The notes under the pieces: model-generated
Databases searched by the model: none
The model's input: only the letters and a program-made list of their open reading frames with translations
Told to the model about the DNA's origin: nothing
Shown: positions 27,055 through 34,152 of the stretch, one piece after another
How positions within the stretch are numbered: position 1 is the stretch's first letter
How the letters are laid out: the number at the start of each line of letters is the position of its first letter
Position numbers and translations under genes: made by a program
NCBI RefSeq assembly: GCF_016907235.1
Contig: NZ_JAFBBO010000001.1
Span: 3,038,001-3,102,000, forward strand
Length of the DNA stretch: 64,000 bases
Direction: 5' to 3'
From: Oerskovia jenensis
GTDB taxonomy: Bacteria > Actinomycetota > Actinomycetes > Actinomycetales > Cellulomonadaceae

Positions 27055-27178
27055 GCACGTGCTTCCTCCCATCCGGACTTTCACCGTCGGTCCTGGAGTT
27101 CCACCAGGTCAACCGCGCGTGGGCGCGGGTCGCGGACTGTCACCGCCGGCTCGGAATTGCACCGACCCCGGAGCACGT
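27055..27178 (-). promoter_or_regulatory. FMN riboswitch (RFN element)
   Basis: On the minus strand the conserved RFN blocks appear in order: GTGCTCCGGGGTCGGTG, AATTCCGAGCCGGCGGTGA, AGTCCGCGACCCG, a variable arm, TGGTGGAACTCCAGGACCGA, CGGTGAAAGTCCGGATGGG and AGGAAGCACGTGC closing P1. It binds FMN and should shut off ribM when flavin is plentiful. No U-tract terminator was seen between it and ribM, so control may be translational or Rho-linked. Confidence 0.95.
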
Positions 27179-27213
27179 TCGTGCGTACTGCTTGCTGTCT
27201 CCTGCAACCGCCG

Positions 27214-27219
27214 ATGCTA
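27214..27219 (-). promoter_or_regulatory. -10 hexamer of the FMN riboswitch transcript
   Basis: TAGCAT on the minus strand about 35 nt upstream of the riboswitch. The -35 is weak (CTGACG-like at 27239-27244, 19-bp spacer). Confidence 0.4.
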
Positions 27220-27255
27220 CCGGTGCATTCCCGGGGCCCGTCAGTGCGTTGCTGA

Positions 27256-27306
27256 GTGCGTGATCCGGCAGCGACACGCCCGGCGAGTCGCTGCCGAATC
27301 ACGCAC
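27256..27306. terminator. Long hairpin overlapping the TetR stop codon
   Basis: A 20-bp stem with one wobble (27256-27275 with 27287-27306) contains the stop codon of the minus-strand TetR gene. It separates that gene from the ribM transcription unit. Confidence 0.6.
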
Positions 27307-28078
27307 CCAACGCGTCGCGGACCGCGCGGGCGACCTCGTCGGGGTCGGCATCCGCGTCGAGCACGGTCACGACCACGCGCCGGGCGGGCGCGTCACCGGT
27401 CCGTGCGACGCCGTCCCCCGAGCCCCGGGCGGGCGACGTGGCCGCGGGGGCGGGCTCCGTCGTCGGGCCGGCGGGGTTGCGGGCCGCGCGGCGCAGGTCC
27501 GCGAACGCCTCCTCGAGCTCGGGGCGCAGGTCCTGGTCGGGGTCGCGCAGCCAGCGGCGCAGGATCGCGTTGTGCACCGCGACGACCGACGCCGCGAACG
27601 CGACCGACGCGGTCGAGTTGCGGGTGTCGGCGGGCAGCGAGTCGCGCAGGTAGGACGTGAACGCGCGCTCGTAGCGGTGCGTCGTCACGAGCTCGCGGTC
27701 GCGCAGCGCGGGCACGTCCTGCAGCAGACGGTGGCGCGCGACCGACGTCTCGCGCTGGCCCACGTGGTGGTCGAACACGAGCCGCGCCGCCCTGCACACC
27801 TCGACGTACGGGTCGACGTTCTCGAGCTCCTCGGGGGTCACGCCGCGTGCCGCGGGACGGGTCTCGCCGAGCAGGACCACGACCGCGTCCAGGAGCAGCT
27901 CGTGGTCCGCGAAGACCACGTCCTCCTTGGAGCGGAAGCGGCGGAAGAACGTGGCCCGGCTGATCTGTGCGGCGTCGGCGATGTCCTCGACGGTCGTCTG
28001 CTCGTAGCCCTTGCGGGTGAACAGCTCGATCGCCGCGTCCACCGCCTGCGCGTGCGTGTTGCTTCGTGCGGCACTCAT
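27299..28078 (-). CDS. TetR-family transcriptional regulator
   Basis: A 259-residue regulator. The HTH reads LFTRKGYEQTTVEDIADAAQISRATFFRRFRSKEDVVFADHE. A ~55-residue Pro/Ala-rich tail follows the ligand domain (from ~200), longer than usual for the family. ATG at 28078 is leaderless (TAGCGT 7 nt upstream). It diverges from the membrane protein gene at 28247, a plausible target. Ligand unknown. Confidence 0.85.
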   Translation of the reverse strand: MSAARSNTHAQAVDAAIELFTRKGYEQTTVEDIADAAQISRATFFRRFRSKEDVVFADHELLLDAVVVLLGETRPAARGVTPEELENVDPYVEVCRAARLVFDHHVGQRETSVARHRLLQDVPALRDRELVTTHRYERAFTSYLRDSLPADTRNSTASVAFAASVVAVHNAILRRWLRDPDQDLRPELEEAFADLRRAARNPAGPTTEPAPAATSPARGSGDGVARTGDAPARRVVVTVLDADADPDEVARAVRDALGA

Positions 28079-28085
28079 GGACGGG

Positions 28086-28091
28086 ACGCTA
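28086..28091 (-). promoter_or_regulatory. -10 hexamer of TetR gene (leaderless)
   Basis: TAGCGT on the minus strand, 7 nt before the ATG at 28078. Confidence 0.55.
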
Positions 28092-28194
28092 CACCGCACG
28101 CGCGGACGGGGAGGGGCGGCGAGGGCCGGTGGGCGCGCTGTGCTCGTCAGGTGGTCGCCGGGCGGTCGCCGCGCGGTGGGCCCGACGGCGTCGC

Positions 28195-28200
28195 TACAGT
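28195..28200 (+). promoter_or_regulatory. -10 hexamer for the membrane protein gene
   Basis: TACAGT, giving a ~40-nt leader before the ATG at 28247. It abuts a copy of the dispersed GCCCGACGGCGTCGCT motif at 28180-28195. Confidence 0.5.
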
Positions 28201-28246
28201 GACGAGAGAGGCGGCGGCAGGCCGACGCGACCGGAAGGTGACGCGG

Positions 28247-28840
28247 ATGACGGACGGCGACGAGGCCGGGACGGGCGGTCCCGGCGAGGGACACGTCGAG
28301 GGCGATGACAGCGCGGCGCGCTCGTGGAAGAGCGTCGACCACCACGCCCAGCGGGACGCCCTGAGCGACCGGTTCGCGCGCGGTGGCCCCGCGGACTTCC
28401 TCTACGGAGCCGTGGTGTCCGGGTTCATGCTCGCGGTCGCGAGCACGCACGACGCGTCGAGCGACTTCGTGATCCTCGCGGTCGCGGGCGTGCTCGTCGG
28501 GTACTGGGCCGCGCACGTGTACGTGTCCGCGATCGGTGGCCGCTTCCGCGACTCCGACCACACCATCGCCGAGCGGCTGAGGCTCGCGTCGTCGGAAGAG
28601 GTGTGGGTGCTGATCGGCGGGGTGCCGGCGCTCGCGGTCTTCCTGGTGGGCAGGGTGTTCGGGCTCGGGGTCACGGACTCCGCGTTGATCGCGCTGTGGT
28701 TCACCGTGCTGATGCTGGGGGTGGTCGGTCACCTCGCGGCGCACCGGGCGGGCGTCCGCGGCTGGGCGCTGACCGTGGAGACCGTGGTCGCCGGGGCGTT
28801 CGGCCTGCTCATCATCGGGTTGAAGACGCTGCTCCACTGA
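28247..28840 (+). CDS. Four-helix integral membrane protein, function unknown
   Basis: A 197-residue protein. The first ~40 residues are acidic and Gly-rich; four hydrophobic segments follow (about 55-75, 78-100, 120-143, 146-190), with a short charged loop GGRFRDSDHTIAERLRLASSEE between the second and third. No family recognised. ATG at 28247 follows GGAAGG at normal spacing. It is divergent from a TetR gene, which may control it. Codon pattern (GC-rich third positions) and a promoter support it being real. Confidence 0.7.
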   Translation: MTDGDEAGTGGPGEGHVEGDDSAARSWKSVDHHAQRDALSDRFARGGPADFLYGAVVSGFMLAVASTHDASSDFVILAVAGVLVGYWAAHVYVSAIGGRFRDSDHTIAERLRLASSEEVWVLIGGVPALAVFLVGRVFGLGVTDSALIALWFTVLMLGVVGHLAAHRAGVRGWALTVETVVAGAFGLLIIGLKTLLH

Positions 28841-28887
28841 CGACGACGGGCCACGGGGCGACGGGGCGGCGGGCCGAGGTCCCGGAC

Positions 28888-29493
28888 CTAGGGGACGGCA
28901 GGGTGGTACGCCGTCTGCTCCTCGACCGGTGCGCGGCGGAAGTCGCCCGCACCGTTGACGACCTGACCGCGGCGCAGCGTGATGCCCGCCGCGCGGCCGG
29001 CCCCTTTGAGCAGTGCGCCACGCGCGGCCACGTCGGGGGAGTCGCCCGGCTCGCCGCCCTCCAGGGTGCAGGCGCGAGCCTCGACCGGTCCGAGGACCTG
29101 GCAGCCGTCGCCGAAGGAGCCGGGGCCGATGATCAGGGCCATGCGGTACCGGCCGTCCGCCCCGAGGTGCAGGTCCTCGCCGTCGGCCACGAGGGTGCAG
29201 CCGCCCGGGCCGAGCGTCGTGCGGGCCCCGACCCGGACCGAGGCGCCGGTCGTCGCGCTGATCCGGGTCCCCGGGTGCAGGACCGCGCCCCGGCCGACCA
29301 CGACCTGCGACGAACCGTCGCACTCGATCACGACGGTCGGGTGGAGCAGCGCGCCGGGGGAGACCCGTGCATCGCCCGAGATCCACACGGCGTCCGGTGC
29401 GGGGACGCGGACACCGGTGTCGATCAGGGCGTCGATCCCCGCACGGTCGAGGAAGGGGACACGGGTCGGACGCTCGTCCGGGGCACTGGTCAC
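28888..29493 (-). CDS. Hexapeptide-repeat (left-handed beta-helix) protein
   Basis: A 201-residue protein in which isoleucine/valine recurs every six residues (AVWISGDARVSPGALLHPTVVIEC, VVVGRGAVLHPGTRISATTGASVRVGARTTLG), the pattern of left-handed beta-helix acyltransferases. No catalytic His is obvious, so it could be a non-enzymatic relative. GTG at 29493 is preferred because GGAAAGG lies 8 nt upstream. It follows the DUF1684 gene on the same strand after 65 bp. Confidence 0.6.
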   Translation of the reverse strand: MTSAPDERPTRVPFLDRAGIDALIDTGVRVPAPDAVWISGDARVSPGALLHPTVVIECDGSSQVVVGRGAVLHPGTRISATTGASVRVGARTTLGPGGCTLVADGEDLHLGADGRYRMALIIGPGSFGDGCQVLGPVEARACTLEGGEPGDSPDVAARGALLKGAGRAAGITLRRGQVVNGAGDFRRAPVEEQTAYHPAVP

Positions 29494-29558
29494 GACGAGG
29501 ACCTTTCCACAGGTCGCGCCGTGGGTGTGCGTGACCCGTCGAGCAGACGGGTGGGCGG

Positions 29559-30206
29559 CTAGCCCTTGGCCCGCACCAGCTCCCCGCACGCCAGCTCGAC
29601 CGCGAGCGTGTTTCCCGGCGGGGCGAGCGGGCACGCCCAGGCGGGGTCGTACGCGCACGACGGGTTGTACGCGAAGTTGAGGTCGACGACCAGGGGCGTG
29701 TCGCCGTCGGGCGCGGGACGGGACGACGCGGAGCCCAGGTCCGCGCCCTTGATCGTGTCCAGCAGGTACCGGCCGCCGCCGTACGTCGCGGGCGAGCGGT
29801 CCTTGACCGGCACGAACAGCCCGCCGCCGTACGAGCGCAGCGCCCACACGTCGAGCGACCCCAGGCCGGGGAGGTCGAGGCGCCCGACACGCTCGAACGG
29901 CACCACGCCGTCGGTGCCCGTGGGGACGTCGAGGCGGGCGGCGTCGGGGGTTCCGCGCGCGGGATCGGGCACGAGCGGCACCTCGAAGCGCAGCGCCGCG
30001 TCGTACGGGCCGACCGGGACCCCGGTGAAGGCGGGGCGGTCCGCAGGCAGGATGGGCGACGCCGGGTGCTCGGCGAGCAGGTCGTCGCGCGACGCGACCC
30101 AGTACTCGTGCGCGGCCGCGGGGTCCTCGACGGCCAGGTCGCGGACGTGCGCGTACAGGTGCTGGACGCGGCGGCGCCAGTCGACGACGTGCAGCTCGGT
30201 GATCAT
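29559..30206 (-). CDS. DUF1684 domain-containing protein
   Basis: A 215-residue protein of the DUF1684 family, common in actinobacteria and of unknown function. Diagnostic segments are YGGGRYLLDTIKGADLG and the near-invariant LNFAYNPSCAYDPAWACPLAPPGN with three cysteines. ATG at 30206 has no clear ribosome binding site. Full family length. Confidence 0.85.
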   Translation of the reverse strand: MITELHVVDWRRRVQHLYAHVRDLAVEDPAAAHEYWVASRDDLLAEHPASPILPADRPAFTGVPVGPYDAALRFEVPLVPDPARGTPDAARLDVPTGTDGVVPFERVGRLDLPGLGSLDVWALRSYGGGLFVPVKDRSPATYGGGRYLLDTIKGADLGSASSRPAPDGDTPLVVDLNFAYNPSCAYDPAWACPLAPPGNTLAVELACGELVRAKG

Positions 30207-30245
30207 CTGGCCAGGGTGCCAGCCGGGACGTCCACCGGCACCTCG

Positions 30246-30797
30246 TCAGGCGCGGAGGCCGGTCGGGGTCGAGGCGTCCGCCTCGTCGTGGTGGTCCGCT
30301 CGCGTCAGGTCACGCACGTAGGTCTGCGAGTCGCGTCGTAGCAGGGCGTGCTCGACCGGCTCTCCCCAAGGAACCCAGCCGTGCCGCTCGTAGAGGCTGA
30401 CCGCGCCGACGTTGTCCGTCAGGACGTGGAGCACGGCGCGAGAGTAGCCCTGTCGAGCGAGCAGTCCGGTGACGTCCCGGAGAAGCCGGCGGCCGAGACC
30501 CGACCCCTGGGCGCGGGGATCGACCGCGAGCATGCCGAGCACCGCGGCCCCGGGTGGGTCGCTCGCCAGGCCGCTGCCCGGCCCCGTCCCCACGGCGAAC
30601 CCGACGACGTCGCCCACGCCGTCCGTCGCGACCGTCCACGCGACGCCCCGGTCGAACTTCCCGCGGGCGCGAGCCGCGACGCCCTCGACTCGGCGTCCGT
30701 CGCGGGCGGCACTCGCCTCGATCCACACCCCCAGGCACTGCTCGACGTCGTCCTGGAGCCCAGGACGCAGCTCGAAGAGGTCGGGTGCTGTGGTCAC
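30246..30797 (-). CDS. GNAT-family N-acetyltransferase
   Basis: A 183-residue acetyltransferase. Motif A is AVLGMLAVDPRAQGSGLGRRLL (acetyl-CoA pyrophosphate loop QGSGLG) and motif B is TDNVGAVSLYERHGW. GTG at 30797 is leaderless, with TATGTT 6 nt upstream. The acceptor substrate cannot be inferred. Confidence 0.87.
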   Translation of the reverse strand: MTTAPDLFELRPGLQDDVEQCLGVWIEASAARDGRRVEGVAARARGKFDRGVAWTVATDGVGDVVGFAVGTGPGSGLASDPPGAAVLGMLAVDPRAQGSGLGRRLLRDVTGLLARQGYSRAVLHVLTDNVGAVSLYERHGWVPWGEPVEHALLRRDSQTYVRDLTRADHHDEADASTPTGLRA

Positions 30798-30803
30798 GGA
30801 ACG

Positions 30804-30809
30804 AACATA
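30804..30809 (-). promoter_or_regulatory. -10 hexamer of GNAT gene (leaderless)
   Basis: TATGTT on the minus strand, 6 nt before the GTG at 30797. Confidence 0.5.
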
Positions 30810-30878
30810 CTCGGAGCCCGAGCGGACGAGCGCCGAGCCTGCGCCAGGGCCAGGGGGCGTGCTCTCGGAGGCCGCGGC

Positions 30879-31184
30879 CTAGATGTTCGGCAGGAGCCGC
30901 AGCCACCCGAACGTGTACCGGAACGGCGCGCTCACCCCGGCCCACAGCACGCCCCACGTACCTGCGCGGTGCCGGACCGCCTCGACGACGTCGAGGACCA
31001 TCGCGGCCAGGAGCCCGAGGAGGAACAGCCCCAGGAACGTGAAGACCACCGCGTCGGGCAGGTCGAGGAAGAGCGCCACGACCATCGCGACGATGGTCAG
31101 CGCGGCCAGCAGGGTGCTCAGGACGAACGACCACAGTCCCGGTGTCGCTGGTTCGTCAGGCTCTGGGCGTGGCTTCCGGGCCAT
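30879..31184 (-). CDS. Small two-helix membrane protein, unknown function
   Basis: A 101-residue protein with a polar N terminus (MARKPRPEPDEPATPG), two hydrophobic helices (~17-40 and ~45-66) and a basic/aromatic tail RYTFGWLRLLPNI. ATG at 31184 is preceded by an unusual run of ten G residues on the sense strand that may act as the ribosome binding site. No family recognised. Confidence 0.6.
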   Translation of the reverse strand: MARKPRPEPDEPATPGLWSFVLSTLLAALTIVAMVVALFLDLPDAVVFTFLGLFLLGLLAAMVLDVVEAVRHRAGTWGVLWAGVSAPFRYTFGWLRLLPNI

Positions 31185-31275
31185 GGGCTTCCCCCCCCCG
31201 GGCCCCCGGGGTGGGGCCGCGCGCACAGCATAGGGCGCGCGGGTGCCGGGCCGAGTCCCTGCCCGGCAGCGGCGC

Positions 31276-32469
31276 TCAGTGGTGCAGCCGGTAGAACCGG
31301 AAGAAGCCGAACCCCTCGATGGGCAGGACCTCGACGCGTTCGAACCCGGCGTCGAGCGCGTACCTCTCGAGCGTCGCGGGCCGCATGACGGTGCCCGTGC
31401 CGACCGACGGCGAGGACGACAGTCCGTCCGGCAGGCACACGAACTGGCTGAACCCGTACATGAGCCGCTCGACGTCGTCGCCCGGCGCGGTGAACTCCTG
31501 GGCGACGGCCTCGTCCATGACGACCACCGCGCCGTCGGGGAGGGCGGCCCGCCGGACCGCCGACAGGACCTCGACCGGGCGAGGCATGTCGTGCGTGCAC
31601 TCGAACGCGAAGGCCGCGTCGAGCGGGACGTCCGGGGGCAGGTGCGCGGCATCGGCGACGCGGAACGTCACCCGGTCCGTGACGCCCGCGGCCTCGGCGT
31701 TCGCGCGAGCCATCTCGACCGACGGGGCGTCGAGGTCGTACCCGTCGAACCGGGCCTGCGGGTAGGCGAGCGCGAGGGCGACCGTCGACCACCCCGCCCC
31801 GCAACCGACGTCCGCGACCCGGGCACCCGGTCGGGACAGGATCGCGTGCAGGTCCGGGACGCGGCCGAGCGCCCTCGCGAGCTCGTGCTCGAACCACGGC
31901 CGGTTGAGGTCGGCCTGCGCCTCGCGCGCGTCCGCGCCCAGCCGCCCCCACGAGACCCCGCCGCCGTCGCGGTACGCGTCGAGCAGCTCGTCGAGCGTGC
32001 GCCCCACGGCTGCGAACAGCCGGGGCAGCGGACCCAGGTAGGCGAGGCTGTGCTCGTCGGTCAGGACCTCGGCCGGGCCGGGAGGCAGGGTGTAGCGCCG
32101 CTCTGCGCCGCTCGTCGCTCAAGGGCCCGACGGCGGAGCGTCGCCCTGCGGGGAGCGGTCCGGCTGGGGCGTGGGCTCGGCCGAGGGCGCGTGACCGGGA
32201 GCGACGGTGAGGATCCCCGCGACCGCCTGGCCCTCCAGCCATTCCCGCGCGTAGCGCTCGTGCGTGCCCGTCCGGGCTGCGAGCTCGGCCGATGTCGCCG
32301 GACCGTCGTCCGCGAGCGACCGGTACCAGCCCAGCCGGTCCCCGACGTACACCGAGAAGACGTCGATCGCGCCCAGCGCCGACGCGAGCAGGCGCCCGGC
32401 GAACTCGTCGGCGTCCGGCCCCTGCGGTCCCTGGGAGTCGGGAGGTTCGTGCGGTGCGGCGGTGACCAT
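31276..32469 (-). pseudogene. Class I SAM methyltransferase with winged-helix N-domain, interrupted by an in-frame TGA
   Basis: One continuous frame encodes a two-domain methyltransferase. The N-terminal winged-helix half (from ATG 32469, GGAG upstream) has SALGAIDVFSVYVGDRLGWYRSL and TGTHERYAREWLEGQAVAGIL. The C-terminal half has the SAM motif VADVGCGAGWSTVALA and FECTHDMPRPVEVL. A TGA at 32119-32121 splits it after residue 116. Translation beyond the stop stays in frame and resumes homologous-looking sequence (ERRYTLPPGPAEVLTDEHSLAYLGPLPRLF). About 30 extra codons just before the stop are Pro/Ser-rich and carry the dispersed GCTCCGCCGTCGGGC motif. Probably a pseudogene; two separate polypeptides or readthrough remain possible. 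Confidence 0.7.
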
Positions 32470-32583
32470 GGCGGGCGCTCCGTCCGGTCGCGGGCGTGGT
32501 GCGCGCCGGCGCCCGCGCGCGCCGGCACCACGAGGAGTCCCACCAGCGTAAATCGGTTGCGCTCTCGTGGGAGCATGCAGAGC

Positions 32584-34152
32584 ATGCTGGTCACCCTCAC
32601 GACGACCGCCGGCGCGCCGGCCGGGACCGCCCTGCCCATGCCGGCGATGACGGACGCGACCGACCTCGGGTACCTGCTGCACAAACACCCTGCGCGGGCC
32701 CAGTCGTTCGAGCTGCCCGTCGGCACCGCGCACGTCTTCTACCCCGAGGCCGACGCCGCGCGCTGCACGGTCGCGCTGCTGCTCGAGGTCGACCCTGTGG
32801 GCATCGTGCGCAACAAGCGGTTCGGCGGGCGCGACGCCTTCTCCCTGGCCCAGTACGTCAACGACCGCCCCTACGCCGCGTCCTCGATGCTCGCGGTCGC
32901 GCTCGGGGCTGTGTTCCGCACCGCGATGACGGGGCGCTGCGACGCGCGGCAGGCGCTCGCGGACGGCCCGGTCCCGCTCGAGATCCACGTCCCCGCGCTG
33001 CCCTGCCGTGGCGGTGCGCGGCTCGCCGAGCGCCTGTTCGAGCCACTGGGCTGGACGGTGGAGGCGACGCCCGAACCGCTCGACCCGACCGTGCCCGAGT
33101 GGGGGGACTCGCGCTACGTCGACCTGCGCCTGACCGGCACGGTCCGCCTCGCCGACGCCCTGCACCACCTGTACGTCCTGCTGCCCGTGCTCGACGACGC
33201 CAAGCACTACTGGGTCACGGGCGACGAGGTCGACAAGCTGCTGCGCGCGGGCGAGGGATGGCTCGCCGCGCACCCCGAGCGCGACCAGATCATGCGCCGC
33301 TACCTCGCGCACCAGGGCCGGTACGTCGAGGACGCGACCGACCGGCTCGTGACGCTCGACGGGGGCCCGCTGCCCGCCGACGCCGAGGCCCTGGGGACCC
33401 CCGCCGAGGGCGACGTCCCCACCGGGGGGAGCGACGCCGTCGGGACCACGGCGCCCACGCTCGCCCGGCAGCGTGCCGAGGCCGTGCTCGCGGCGCTGCA
33501 CGAGGTCGGGGCACGCAGCGTCGTCGACCTCGGGTGCGGCGAGGGCGCCCTGCTGCGGCTGCTCGCCGCGGACCGCCGCTTCACGCGCGTGCTGGGCACC
33601 GACGTCGCCGCGCGCGAGCTCGAGAAGGCCGCGACCCGGCTGCGCCTGGAGGACGCGAGCGACGCCGAGCGCGAGCGCGTGCGGCTCGTGCAGTCCTCGC
33701 TCACGTACCGGGACGAGCGGATCGCGGGCTTCGACGCCGCGGTCCTCATGGAGGTGATCGAGCACGTCGACCCGCCGCGCCTGGGTGCGCTCGAACGGGT
33801 CGTGTTCGCCGAGGCGAGGCCGGGGACGGTCGTCGTCACGACGCCCAACGTCGAGTACAACGCGTTGTACCCGTCCCTGGAGGAGCACGGGCACCGGCAC
33901 ACGGACCACCGCTTCGAGTGGAGCCGGGCCGAGTTCCAGACCTGGGCCGACGGCGTCGCGCACCGCCGCGGGTACGGCGTGACGTTCCGCGACGTCGGGC
34001 CGCAGGACGAGGGGCCGCGCGCGTTGGGCGCACCGACGCAGATGGCGCTGTTCACGCTGAGGTCGCCCGAGGTGTCAGAACGAGCGAGCACCAGAGGCCA
34101 CGCTGGTTCTGACAACGACGACGCGACCGACCGGGCGGAGGCACGGGCATGA
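32584..34152 (+). CDS. hen1: 3'-terminal RNA ribose 2'-O-methyltransferase Hen1
   Basis: A 522-residue RNA-repair methyltransferase. The N-terminal domain (DLGYLLHKHPARAQSFELPVG, RPYAASSMLAVALG) stimulates Pnkp ligase in studied homologues. The C-terminal catalytic domain has the SAM motif VVDLGCGEG (313-321) and the Hen1 metal site: Glu390, Glu393, His394 in EVIEHVDPPRL plus the His cluster at 435-442 (HGHRHTDH). It methylates the 2'-OH at a cleaved RNA 3' end so the repaired RNA resists re-cleavage. ATG 32584 suits the family start. The last ~28 residues are encoded by a 42-bp palindrome plus flank and look like an acquired tail. Stop overlaps pnkp (ATGA). Confidence 0.92.
   Translation: MLVTLTTTAGAPAGTALPMPAMTDATDLGYLLHKHPARAQSFELPVGTAHVFYPEADAARCTVALLLEVDPVGIVRNKRFGGRDAFSLAQYVNDRPYAASSMLAVALGAVFRTAMTGRCDARQALADGPVPLEIHVPALPCRGGARLAERLFEPLGWTVEATPEPLDPTVPEWGDSRYVDLRLTGTVRLADALHHLYVLLPVLDDAKHYWVTGDEVDKLLRAGEGWLAAHPERDQIMRRYLAHQGRYVEDATDRLVTLDGGPLPADAEALGTPAEGDVPTGGSDAVGTTAPTLARQRAEAVLAALHEVGARSVVDLGCGEGALLRLLAADRRFTRVLGTDVAARELEKAATRLRLEDASDAERERVRLVQSSLTYRDERIAGFDAAVLMEVIEHVDPPRLGALERVVFAEARPGTVVVTTPNVEYNALYPSLEEHGHRHTDHRFEWSRAEFQTWADGVAHRRGYGVTFRDVGPQDEGPRALGAPTQMALFTLRSPEVSERASTRGHAGSDNDDATDRAEARA
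34073..34114. repeat. 42-bp palindromic repeat, copy 1 (inside hen1 3' end)
   Basis: Imperfect palindrome with TGTCAGAACGAGCG at one end and GGTTCTGACA at the other. It is the same length as, and about 80% identical to, the copy at 36788-36829, and encodes part of the Hen1 C-terminal tail. Confidence 0.8.
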
